Positions 34,587-41,586 of a DNA stretch of 64,000 nucleotides are shown here, in pieces. This DNA is from Peribacillus frigoritolerans (lineage in GTDB: Bacteria > Bacillota > Bacilli > Bacillales > DSM-1321): assembly GCF_040250305.1 (NCBI RefSeq), contig NZ_CP158190.1, positions 5,302,001 to 5,366,000 on the forward strand. Direction: 5' to 3'. A model generated the notes under the pieces. That model saw nothing but the letters and a program-made list of their open reading frames with translations, ran no database searches and was not told the origin of the DNA. The translations under genes were made by a program, and so were the position numbers. Within the stretch, counting starts at the first letter, position 1. Each line of letters begins with the position of its first letter.

Positions 34587-34630
34587 AATAAAAGCAGGAC
34601 ACGGAAGAAACCATGTCCTGCTTTTATTTT
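34587..34630 (-). terminator. Terminator of the PBP gene
   Basis: Perfect 15-bp stem AATAAAAGCAGGACA (34587-34601) / TGTCCTGCTTTTATT (34614-34628) across a 12-base loop, 34 bp beyond the PBP stop. Confidence 0.9.
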
Positions 34631-34661
34631 GGTAAATGGTGCTGATGGGTGACTTTTTTCT

Positions 34662-36668
34662 TTACTTCAAATACTTCTTCAACACCGGTTTCATTTGATC
34701 GACAACGACATGGCTGCCGCCTCGGCCTTTTACATCTTCAATCATCCATGCCATAAGAAGTTCCGGGTCTTCTGTGTCCATGGCAACGAACCAGCCATTT
34801 TCTGTTCCGTCCGCATTTTTGGATGCCTTGATTTCAGCAGTTCCCGTTTTGGCAGCGATTTTGATGCCAAGATCATCTATTCCATGTCCACTTCCCTTAG
34901 GATGTTCCACTACTTGTGTCAGCATCTTGGTGACCTGATTTGCTTGGTCTGCTGATATCGCATTTTCTTTCCATATTTTCTTTTCTATTTTATCTCCTGT
35001 TATTAACGAAGGTGCCAGGATGTTTCCTTCATTCAAGAAGGCTGAATAGGTCATGGCGAGATGAAGCGTACTCATTTGGACTTGCGCTTGACCATATCCG
35101 GCGTCCGCCAAACGTCCCTCACTGTCGACCTTACCGATGCTCGATGCTTTGATCGGATAATCGTAATTCAAAGACTCATCAAATCCGAATGCCTTGAGTC
35201 CATTTGTGAATTTTTCCTTACCAAGACCCAGAGCTTTTTGGGCAAAGTAAATATTGTCTGAATAAATTAATGCCTTTTCCATATCGATTGGAACACCTGG
35301 GTCCGAAACCCTTGTAATGGAATGATCTTTCCATGTCGATTTGGCCCATGTTTTCCCTTGAATATTTATCGACTCTTTCGGATCCACACCATTTTTCAAA
35401 GCGATTGCCGCAGTGATGGCCTTAATGGTTGAACCAGGTGCAAACGTCGAACTGAAGCGGTTCAGAAGTGGTTTTTTCGGGTCTTCTTCAAGCGCTTTTT
35501 GTTCCGCTTTCGTTATTCCAAAAATATATTTATTAGGATCAAATGACGGACTTGAAACAAGTGCAAGCGTTTCGCCTGTCATCGGATCAATTGCCGATGA
35601 CGATCCGGCTTCATTCTTATATTGCTCGAAGATATCCTTTTGAAGCTCGGCGTCGATGGTCAATGTAATTGTTTCTCCCTCTTCAGCAGGCTTTTCAGCA
35701 ATCACTTTTTCTTCGCCATCTTCGGTTTTAATAAAGATTTTACCGCCAGGTTTGCCTTTAAGCCGCTCTTCCAACACTTCCTCAAGACCGCGCTTGCCAA
35801 TAACATCACTTGCGGTATATCCTTTTCCTTTCAATTTCTCCAAATCCTCGGCCGATGCCTCACCGACATATCCAATTAGATGGGCAGTAGCCTCTTTATA
35901 TGGATATATGCGTTCTTCTGTATTATTGACAGATACACCAGCAATGCTTAATAGCTTTTCCAAGGTTGCAGTATTATCATTTGACATTTTCTTGATGGGC
36001 ACGAAATAGCTTGGCTTTACCCATGATTGTTTTAATTTCTGATTCACTTCGTCGGTGGACATATTGAGGATTCCAGCGACCTTTTTAACCGTTTCGGATT
36101 CATTGGCCATTTTCTCTGGCACGATTCCCACTTCTGCAACCGTTCCATTCATGGCAAGGCCGCGTTCATTTCTATCGACAATTTCCCCGCGAATGGCTGG
36201 ATACGATTCAACCGATACCTTCTCGCCAGCTTTCAATTCAGGGAATATGTAGCTTTCATTCCACTTGATGTACCAATTTTCTTCCTCGCCTTCCCCTTCC
36301 TTGACAAGTGTCGCTTTATGATCAGAGCTGACAGCACCCGCCATAGTGGACATATCAACGGTATATGAAAGGCTTACCTTTTCTCCGTCTTTATGGTCTT
36401 TCTCTTCTTTTGGCTGTTTATAGTCCACCTTTAATTGGTCGGCTTCTATGCCCGTATAGATTTTTTCATAACGCTTCGCAAATTCATCCGCACTGATTTT
36501 CTTCTTTGTCTCAGGCGACAGATACTCGTACATCTTTGCAAAATCCTGTTTATTCCAAAGCTTCGTGTATGCCTCAAAGCGATCTTCCGGACTTGGCTCA
36601 TCCGAGCATCCGGCCAGAAACAATACGCTCAACAACAATAAGCTGGAAACTAAAGCTAGTTTCTTCAT
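34662..36668 (-). CDS. pbpC: Penicillin-binding protein 3-type transpeptidase (PbpC, MecA N-terminal domain)
   Basis: A 668-residue class B PBP lipoprotein that cross-links peptidoglycan. The signal peptide ends in lipobox LAGC (Cys at about 21). A MecA-type NTF2-like domain (about 28-140) and PBP dimerisation domain (about 150-320) follow. The transpeptidase domain has SxxK STIK with nucleophile Ser413, SxN as SDN, and KTG as KTGTAEI. The same layout in B. subtilis PbpC and staphylococcal PBP2a gives low beta-lactam affinity in the latter; resistance here is not implied. Monocistronic, strong terminator. Confidence 0.93.
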   Translation of the reverse strand: MKKLALVSSLLLLSVLFLAGCSDEPSPEDRFEAYTKLWNKQDFAKMYEYLSPETKKKISADEFAKRYEKIYTGIEADQLKVDYKQPKEEKDHKDGEKVSLSYTVDMSTMAGAVSSDHKATLVKEGEGEEENWYIKWNESYIFPELKAGEKVSVESYPAIRGEIVDRNERGLAMNGTVAEVGIVPEKMANESETVKKVAGILNMSTDEVNQKLKQSWVKPSYFVPIKKMSNDNTATLEKLLSIAGVSVNNTEERIYPYKEATAHLIGYVGEASAEDLEKLKGKGYTASDVIGKRGLEEVLEERLKGKPGGKIFIKTEDGEEKVIAEKPAEEGETITLTIDAELQKDIFEQYKNEAGSSSAIDPMTGETLALVSSPSFDPNKYIFGITKAEQKALEEDPKKPLLNRFSSTFAPGSTIKAITAAIALKNGVDPKESINIQGKTWAKSTWKDHSITRVSDPGVPIDMEKALIYSDNIYFAQKALGLGKEKFTNGLKAFGFDESLNYDYPIKASSIGKVDSEGRLADAGYGQAQVQMSTLHLAMTYSAFLNEGNILAPSLITGDKIEKKIWKENAISADQANQVTKMLTQVVEHPKGSGHGIDDLGIKIAAKTGTAEIKASKNADGTENGWFVAMDTEDPELLMAWMIEDVKGRGGSHVVVDQMKPVLKKYLK

Positions 36669-36776
36669 GATTTCCTCCTAATGAATAGTTAGAATGATAT
36701 ACCTATAGTTTAGCAAAATATTAGGTGAATGGGGGATTTTGTATGCCGAATTTCTTCATTTTTCTAATTAACCATG

Positions 36777-36833
36777 TTTTTTCTAAAACAAAAGTCCTGT
36801 ACATAATGTACAGGACTTTTGTTTTAGAAAAAA
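36777..36833. repeat. 57-bp perfect palindrome (28-bp arms)
   Basis: The left arm 36777-36804 (TTTTTTCTAAAAC...GTACAT) is the exact reverse complement of 36806-36833 with a single central base. It has T/A runs at both ends, so it can act as a bidirectional terminator: for the CorA-like gene on the minus strand. Its core CCTGTACATAATGTACAGG reappears, nearly intact, in the hairpin at 37037-37063. Confidence 0.9.
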
Positions 36834-36884
36834 TAGAAGAGGGGCCAGTTCGCAAAAATGATCCAGTTAATTTCAGGAATCCGC

Positions 36885-37032
36885 TCCCTTTCCGCCGACT
36901 GTCTGCTAACAATCTAAAGAGGGTTTCATCCAAGGAGACCCGCAGGCGGAAAGCGAGTGCATAGGCAACGTTCAAATTGTGCAAACCCTTAAAAAACGTA
37001 GGCAAACTCGATTTTCATCAAGTTTGCCTACA
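36885..37032 (-). repeat. Intergenic repeat family, copy A
   Basis: Read on the minus strand this has AAACTTGATG, then GCACTCGCTTTCCGC (36959 leftward), then GCCTGCGGGTCTCC. The same three pieces occur in the same order at 40930-41042 on the plus strand (copy B). A hairpin GTAGGCAAACT (36998-37008) / AGTTTGCCTAC (37021-37031) borders it. Similar GC-rich intergenic repeats are common in Bacillaceae; I cannot name the family. Confidence 0.7.
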
Positions 37033-37036
37033 GTCT

Positions 37037-37063
37037 GATTCCTGTACATAATGTTCAGGAATC
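37037..37063. terminator. Hairpin at the end of the CorA-like gene
   Basis: GATTCCTGTACAT (37037-37049) pairs with ATGTTCAGGAATC (37051-37063) with one mismatch, touching the stop codon. There is no T run, so termination is uncertain. It shares its core with the long palindrome at 36777-36833. Confidence 0.5.
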
Positions 37064-38499
37064 TAAAGCATTCTTTTTTTTCGGCTTTTTTTCTCTTGGA
37101 GCCATTTTTTCAAGAAGAAAAAGCCCAGGATGCTAGAAATGACTAGGCCGCTTGTAGTCACAATGACAGCTACCCATTCGTATAAGCTGTAATTCATATA
37201 AGCTTTCCACGGTAATTTCCCTTTCCAATCTTCAATATATAGATTCATTCCGAATATCCCGGAGACAACCGTATAAATCGTTAGTATTTGCAAAAGATAA
37301 TTACTGCTTTTCCCAGACAGTTTATCCTGATTTTGATAAAGGTAGGAAAGTGTTTCCTTCACTTCTTTGTATAGAGGGGCAATCCTGAAGGTTTCATCCG
37401 TTTTTTTGAAGAGCTCTTTACCGATTGCCGTACTATTGACTTCAGTGAATAAATACTTTGCAGAAAACTCAGTGATCATGAAAATCAGCTGTTCTGTATC
37501 CGATTGATCTTTTTCCACATCTATCTGGGAATGTTCATGTGCCAATTTGAGCAGTACGATTTTATAATAGAAGAAAATCAACACTGTATAAAAATGCTGA
37601 CCATACATTTCACTAGCCAGTTCCCGTTCAAGTTTACCTGTCGCTTTCGTGACACACGCGAAATGATACATGCTAGTTACATAATAGGTTTCCTTGCCCC
37701 ACCTGTCATATACTCTTTCTTGATAATACTTTTCGATATAATCAGGATTTAATGCGCCTATATATGGCTCACCATCATTGTCATACCCGTTCAGTTCACT
37801 GATCCGGAATAAGTCATTTTTAGAAATATCACGATCCTTAGGGAATGCCGTATAACTGATCACGTACATTCTTTCATCGATGAAGAAGGGCAAACTGCCA
37901 AAATAGGTCGGGTCCGCTTGTTCTTCATCTATATATTCCTCAATTGGCGGCAATAGTTCATTGAAGATGAAATCCTTCACTTGTTCATACTGATTTTCCC
38001 GACAGCCGACTTTCGTTTTTTCCTCATCATCAGCAATCGGTTCAAGGATTCGGAATGTATCGCCAAAATAGAGTACATCATCATTTGAAAGCCCTTCAGG
38101 TAAAGTAATACGAAGATTCATCATGCCAATATGAAATGGGCATATGAAGATATCGATAGAGTCAATAATAAATGGGGTATTTAGATAGGGTGATTCGAAG
38201 GTACAATCAATATCCAGTTTTTTCGTGAAACGCCGCAAGCCTTCCTTCTGTTTGGCATTACTCGGAAATAAAATCGGCTCGATGTAAGGCATGAAATACT
38301 TTTCAAGTTTACGGTGCGAAACTTTGTGGCCACCGTAAAATTGATTTTGTTGTTCCATATCTTTCAAGTTCAAAAAAACGAAATTGTCCTCAAACAACTT
38401 TTCCACAAACTTTTCAATCTTATTTCCTTCAAGCGTAAATGGAAAAATGTACTGCTGGAAAGTTCGCTTCGTGGGATCATTCTTTACTTTCACATCCAT
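37063..38499 (-). CDS. CorA-like membrane protein with large unknown N-terminal domain
   Basis: A 478-residue protein ending in two transmembrane helices (about 395-415 and 435-460). Just after the first comes FGMNLYIED, which reproduces the GMN signature of CorA Mg2+/Co2+ channels, preceded by TIYTVVSGI as in CorA. The soluble region (1-385) does not read like a standard CorA cytoplasmic domain and is longer; I do not recognise it. It is probably a divergent CorA-superfamily ion channel; substrate unknown. GGAGG lies 11 bases before ATG. A structured RNA with its own terminator lies directly upstream (38633-38740). Confidence 0.65.
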   Translation of the reverse strand: MDVKVKNDPTKRTFQQYIFPFTLEGNKIEKFVEKLFEDNFVFLNLKDMEQQNQFYGGHKVSHRKLEKYFMPYIEPILFPSNAKQKEGLRRFTKKLDIDCTFESPYLNTPFIIDSIDIFICPFHIGMMNLRITLPEGLSNDDVLYFGDTFRILEPIADDEEKTKVGCRENQYEQVKDFIFNELLPPIEEYIDEEQADPTYFGSLPFFIDERMYVISYTAFPKDRDISKNDLFRISELNGYDNDGEPYIGALNPDYIEKYYQERVYDRWGKETYYVTSMYHFACVTKATGKLERELASEMYGQHFYTVLIFFYYKIVLLKLAHEHSQIDVEKDQSDTEQLIFMITEFSAKYLFTEVNSTAIGKELFKKTDETFRIAPLYKEVKETLSYLYQNQDKLSGKSSNYLLQILTIYTVVSGIFGMNLYIEDWKGKLPWKAYMNYSLYEWVAVIVTTSGLVISSILGFFFLKKWLQEKKSRKKRML

Positions 38500-38632
38500 A
38501 TAATATATTCCTCCGATTAAACTGCGATGAACACAGGTTTAATTCATCATGTTTCTTATATTTACCCATGTATATACAAACAAAACGAAACATATTATAG
38601 AAAAAAAGTGGACAAATTACCCAAATAAAAAA

Positions 38633-38740
38633 AATCCCCCAAGCATGTGCACGGGGGCCATCGAAAAGAGTTCTTCAACCCTCTTCACTTTAGGGTACTA
38701 GAAACTGATGTTTCTAATGAAAAATCCGATATTCGGACCA
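38633..38740 (-). ncRNA. Candidate small RNA or leader upstream of the CorA-like gene
   Basis: Read 5'-3' on the minus strand there are four stems in a row: TCCGA/TCGGA (38725-38737), TAGAAAC/GTTTCTA (38699-38716), ACCCT/AGGGT (38678-38696), and a terminal CCCCC/GGGGG stem (about 38636-38657) followed by eight T, a textbook intrinsic terminator. No coding frame with an SD fits. The CorA-like gene begins 130 bp further on, with its own possible TATAAT at 38594-38599, so this may be an independent sRNA or a terminated leader. Confidence 0.45.
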
Positions 38741-38956
38741 TTTTAACATTTATTTTAAGTATGATAAAATACGGAATTTCTCCATATTTGGGCTTTTCCT
38801 CTTACTATCATCTAATAAATCCTTATATGCAGGGATTCACAGAAGAAAATATAACTAAAGGAATAATTGCAAGATCTTTTGTTCATCCCTTTATCATTAA
38901 ATTACGTTTTAACTAAGAAAAAGTGGGTAAATAAAAAAAAGCAAAGGAGAGACATC

Positions 38957-39100
38957 ATGAAATCCGATAGCATTAAACAACACTTTAAATTTTTTGAAAG
39001 AACAAATAACGCTAAACCAAGTGAGCGGAAACAAATGAGCGATTTCATCAAAAAGAAAATGAATGCTCAAAACAGTCATTTAAATGGCAAAAACTCATGA
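38957..39100 (+). CDS. Small basic protein of unknown function (47 aa)
   Basis: A 47-codon gene with AAAGGAGAG six bases before ATG. The product is hydrophilic and highly charged (many Lys, Asn, Gln; no Cys, no membrane segment). I do not recognise it. Its stop codon lies inside the left arm of a strong terminator, so it is a monocistronic unit with almost no 3' untranslated region. The upstream in-frame start at 38867 lacks an SD. Confidence 0.65.
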   Translation: MKSDSIKQHFKFFERTNNAKPSERKQMSDFIKKKMNAQNSHLNGKNS

Positions 39101-39126
39101 CATATGGGATGTCATGAGTTTTTATC
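39091..39126. terminator. Bidirectional terminator overlapping the 47-aa gene stop
   Basis: AAACTCATGACAT (39091-39103) and ATGTCATGAGTTT (39109-39121) form a perfect 13-bp stem with a five-base loop and T tail. It also lies just beyond the stop of the convergent gene at 39129. Confidence 0.92.
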
Positions 39127-39128
39127 AT

Positions 39129-39446
39129 TTAAAATGCGATTTCATTACCTTGAAGGTTGTGCTTCACACATTTCTTGATACCGATTACATTCAAAAAATG
39201 TTGAATCTTCTTCATCGAGGTCGCCTGATATTCATCCACAATGGTAAACTCTTTAAGATAAGCGATTTTTTCTTGTACATCTGTATCTATATGATCTTGG
39301 CTGGATTCTTTATCATCTGATTTTTTGCATGTGTACACCACAGCTTCACCAATTTTCCTGGTTGCCTTATCAAAATAAAAAGAAAACACAATGGCACATT
39401 CATCATCGTAAAAAGAGGGTTGAACTTTCATATTAATATCAATCAT
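39129..39446 (-). CDS. Hypothetical protein (105 aa)
   Basis: A 105-residue protein with no signal peptide or membrane helix, rich in acidic and lysine residues, with two or three cysteines (TCKKS, KKCVKHN). I do not recognise it. GAGAGGTG lies upstream of ATG at 39446, supporting a real gene. A clear inverted repeat (TTTTGTTATA/TATAACAAAA) at about 39469-39490 lies just upstream and could be its operator or promoter region. Confidence 0.6.
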   Translation of the reverse strand: MIDINMKVQPSFYDDECAIVFSFYFDKATRKIGEAVVYTCKKSDDKESSQDHIDTDVQEKIAYLKEFTIVDEYQATSMKKIQHFLNVIGIKKCVKHNLQGNEIAF

Positions 39447-39625
39447 TAACCTTACACCTCTCTCCGTTTTGTTATATACACTATAACAAAATCATTAAAA
39501 GGAAATAGGCGTTACAAACTACGCTCACGTTTCTTCAACACCTACCAAATGGACCTTACACTCCCCATTCATAGATAATTATAACTACAGGAATATGCGC
39601 AAAAGAATAATCATTTAATAATAAT

Positions 39626-39655
39626 AAAAAAAAAACATCTTCAATTGAAGATGCT
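39626..39655 (-). terminator. Terminator of the signal-peptide gene
   Basis: CATCTTCAA-TTGAAGATG (39636-39653) is a perfect palindrome followed by about ten T on the minus strand, 30 bp past the 37-codon gene. Confidence 0.92.
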
Positions 39656-39683
39656 TGAATGATTGATAGGAAGCTTCATTTAC

Positions 39684-39797
39684 TTATTTATATAAACCTG
39701 GAAGTTCTGCGTAAAGGCCTGGTAATTCGCTTGGGACAATAACAAAAGCAGCGATGATAAGAAAAGATACGACTAATGCTTTAGTACTTTTTTTCAT
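39684..39797 (-). CDS. Small exported pro-peptide with duplicated heptapeptide (PapR-like quorum-sensing signal)
   Basis: This 37-codon gene encodes a basic start (MKKSTK), a hydrophobic helix (ALVVSFLIIAAFVIVP) and then SELPGLY-AELPGLY-K. The tail is two almost identical heptapeptides. The layout is that of PapR/NprX/Phr precursors: exported, trimmed outside, re-imported by an oligopeptide permease, and bound by a cytoplasmic RNPP receptor. SELPGLY resembles the PapR heptapeptide form (S/A)DLPFEF at the acidic-Leu-Pro positions (recalled). AAGGAGGAATGACCT precedes ATG and a terminator follows, so it is an independent gene. It is divergent from the PlcR-like regulator, 196 bp away. Confidence 0.82.
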   Translation of the reverse strand: MKKSTKALVVSFLIIAAFVIVPSELPGLYAELPGLYK

Positions 39798-39829
39798 AGG
39801 TCATTCCTCCTTTTCTTTTAAAAAAATAT

Positions 39830-39869
39830 TGGTTAAAATAGAAAATAATTCTATAGTTATATTTAACCA
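39830..39869. promoter_or_regulatory. Inverted repeat between pro-peptide gene and PlcR-like regulator (candidate operator)
   Basis: TGGTTAAA (39830-39837) and TTTAACCA (39862-39869) are exact inverted repeats with a 24-bp spacer that contains a second dyad ATAA...TTAT (39845-39860). It sits 33 bp upstream of the peptide start and would cover its promoter. I see no match to the B. cereus PlcR box (TATGNAAN4TNCATA), so a different site specificity is implied. Confidence 0.45.
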
Positions 39870-39993
39870 CAATTCTTAAAATCATATATTTCGACTAAAG
39901 AATCTTTTTAAACCGTTCAGGACCTGTACATACCGCTTTCACCGATTTTTCATAACAAAATATAACTCTAGGCATATTTTAAGGAGAATCAAA

Positions 39994-40887
39994 ATGGATT
40001 TTTTTGCAGTTGGACAAAAGATCAAAGAGCTACGTAAACAAATCGGGCTTTCCCAGGAAGAGTTGGCAACCGGTATTTGTACACAAGCACAGATCAGTAA
40101 GATTGAAAAGGGCGATGTCTATCCATATGCATCCACTCTCTACTTAATTTCCCAACGTTTAGGCGTTGATGTAAACTATTTTTTTGATATTGGAATGACC
40201 CCTAGGCTGGATTACGTGGAAGAAGTGATTTATCAATTAAAAATAGCCAGAAGAACCCGAAATTATGAGGAAATGCAGCAAATTGTAAAGGCTGAGGAAA
40301 ACAGTCCCCTCTTTCTTCAAAATAAAAAGAATCATCAATTGATTCTTTGGCACAAGGGAATATACGAATATGAAAAAAATAAAGATTTAGATAAAGCCAT
40401 AGAATTCATCAATAAGGCCATCTCCATTACTCATACGACTGATAAAATTTATTCGGAACGGGAGCTTGAAATCTTAAGCAGTCTTGGTGTAATGTATGTT
40501 GCCGAAGAACAATACGAAAATGCATTTGCCTTGTTAAGGAAAGCTTTAGATCACTTGAAAGCCCTGCCTTTCTTGACGGATAAAACGCTAAAGACGCGCC
40601 TATCCTATAATTTTGGCAGAGTGCTAACACGCCTTGGCCGATACGAAGAGTCCATTGCCTGCTGCCAAGATGCCATAAAGTGGTGCCTCGAACATGATCA
40701 ATTATATGCTTTAGCGGATTTACATTACCATTTAGGATACAATTTTGAACTCGTAGGTAACTTTGAAGAGGCAAAAGAGTACTTGGAAAAATCTGCGTTT
40801 CTATTCAAATTACAAAAAAACCATACCTTTGTTACATTCATCAACAAAAAGCTGGACAGTTGGAAGAACGAAATGAAAATAAACTAA
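39994..40887 (+). CDS. PlcR/NprR-type RNPP transcription regulator (XRE HTH plus TPR repeats)
   Basis: A 297-residue cytoplasmic regulator. Residues about 7-62 are an XRE helix-turn-helix (IKELRKQIGLSQEELA ... CTQAQISKIEKGDVYP). Residues about 75-290 are tandem TPR helices, for example YEKNKDLDKAIEFINKAISI, LGVMYVAEEQYENAFALLRKALDHL, LGRYEESIACCQDAIKWCL, and LGYNFELVGNFEEAKEYLEKSAFLF. This is the domain order and length of PlcR (about 285 residues); TPRs in that family bind a small imported peptide that switches DNA binding. The divergent neighbour encodes a matching pro-peptide. AAGGAGAATCAAA precedes ATG. Targets are unknown. Confidence 0.88.
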   Translation: MDFFAVGQKIKELRKQIGLSQEELATGICTQAQISKIEKGDVYPYASTLYLISQRLGVDVNYFFDIGMTPRLDYVEEVIYQLKIARRTRNYEEMQQIVKAEENSPLFLQNKKNHQLILWHKGIYEYEKNKDLDKAIEFINKAISITHTTDKIYSERELEILSSLGVMYVAEEQYENAFALLRKALDHLKALPFLTDKTLKTRLSYNFGRVLTRLGRYEESIACCQDAIKWCLEHDQLYALADLHYHLGYNFELVGNFEEAKEYLEKSAFLFKLQKNHTFVTFINKKLDSWKNEMKIN

Positions 40888-40889
40888 TT

Positions 40890-40933
40890 CTATAATTTGG
40901 AGCCATTTCCCCGGGAATGGCTCCAAATTATAG
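40890..40933. terminator. Long hairpin after the PlcR-like gene
   Basis: CTATAATTTGGAGCCATT (40890-40907) and AATGGCTCCAAATTATAG (40916-40933) are perfect 18-bp arms around an eight-base loop, three bases past the stop codon. No T run follows, so it may be a processing or stability element as well as a terminator. Copy B of the repeat begins directly after it. Confidence 0.75.
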
Positions 40934-41042
40934 ACAAACTCGATGCCTCCAGGCACTCGCTTTCCGCGGGCGGTCCGTTCTCGGATCCTATGCGCCTGCG
41001 GGTCTCCACTTGACGCTCTTTCCCCGCAGGAGTCTCGCACAT
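40930..41042 (+). repeat. Intergenic repeat family, copy B
   Basis: It carries TAGACAAACTCGATG, then GCACTCGCTTTCCGC, GGGCGGTCCGTTCTCGG, CGCCTGCGGGTCTCC, and CGCTCTTTCCCCGCAGGAGTCTCGCAC-like ends. Three of these occur in the same order in copy A (36885-37032) on the opposite strand. It is much more GC-rich than its surroundings. No gene is present. Confidence 0.75.
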
Positions 41043-41232
41043 TGTTCCAATCTACTTTGCATTAATTTATATATAGAACCCCTTTTGTCTACAAACTGAG
41101 CAATTCACCAGGAGTATATAATTTCTCATACTCATCATTTCCAAAACCTCTAATCTACATTTTAAATTCCAAGCCAAAATGAAGTATAATAAAGAGATGC
41201 TTCAAAAAAGCAATTTCAAAAAAGATTCCTGC

Positions 41233-41265
41233 CCTCATCACTTGGTATTGTGAAGCGTGATGAGG
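41233..41265. other. Hairpin in the gap upstream of ywqB
   Basis: CCTCATCAC (41233-41241) / GTGATGAGG (41257-41265), perfect nine-bp stem, 15-base loop, no T run. The gap 41043-41586 otherwise holds only the ywqB promoter and a structured 5' leader. Confidence 0.4.
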
Positions 41266-41352
41266 ATGAAGGATTTGAGGCATGTTAAAGTGATTGCCAG
41301 TTATTCCTGTTTATATCCGAACCGCTTATATTCAAGGGGATTTTTGACGATA

Positions 41353-41380
41353 TTGACTTTTACAGGGTTTTTATTAATAT
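41353..41380 (+). promoter_or_regulatory. Promoter and structured leader of ywqB-ywqA
   Basis: TTGACT (41353-41358) and TAATAT (41375-41380) are spaced 16 bp and give a 5' leader of about 200 nt. In that leader CCGGC (41446-41450) pairs with GCCGG (41490-41494) and CTGGG (41458-41462) with CCCAG (41479-41483) as a nested stem. No terminator is present. Confidence 0.5.
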
Positions 41381-41586
41381 ACGGCTAGAAGCAGTGATGG
41401 TTTGTTCAATTAAATGGATTAGAACGTAAAGAGAACGGCCATAGTCCGGCATTCGATCTGGGATGTAATATATGCACCCCCAGAAATAGGCCGGGGCGGG
41501 ATTACGATAAGTTAAAGAACTGATGGTTCATGATCATACAAAAATATAATTTTGGTATACAGGGCTTGTCCCTGAAGGAGGAGAGT

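Noticed and set aside
34438..34590. Short minus-strand frame ending ...RINSKIFER between the PBP terminator and the SpoIID-domain gene
   Set aside because: It has only TTG/ATA starts, no SD, and runs backward through the PBP terminator and gene; probably chance.
36721..37005. Two overlapping frames on opposite strands sharing the same peptide
   Set aside because: The shared peptide is simply the 57-bp palindrome read both ways; no SD.
38647..38916. Plus-strand frame of 89 codons
   Set aside because: No SD; it lies antisense to the candidate structured RNA and has no family features.
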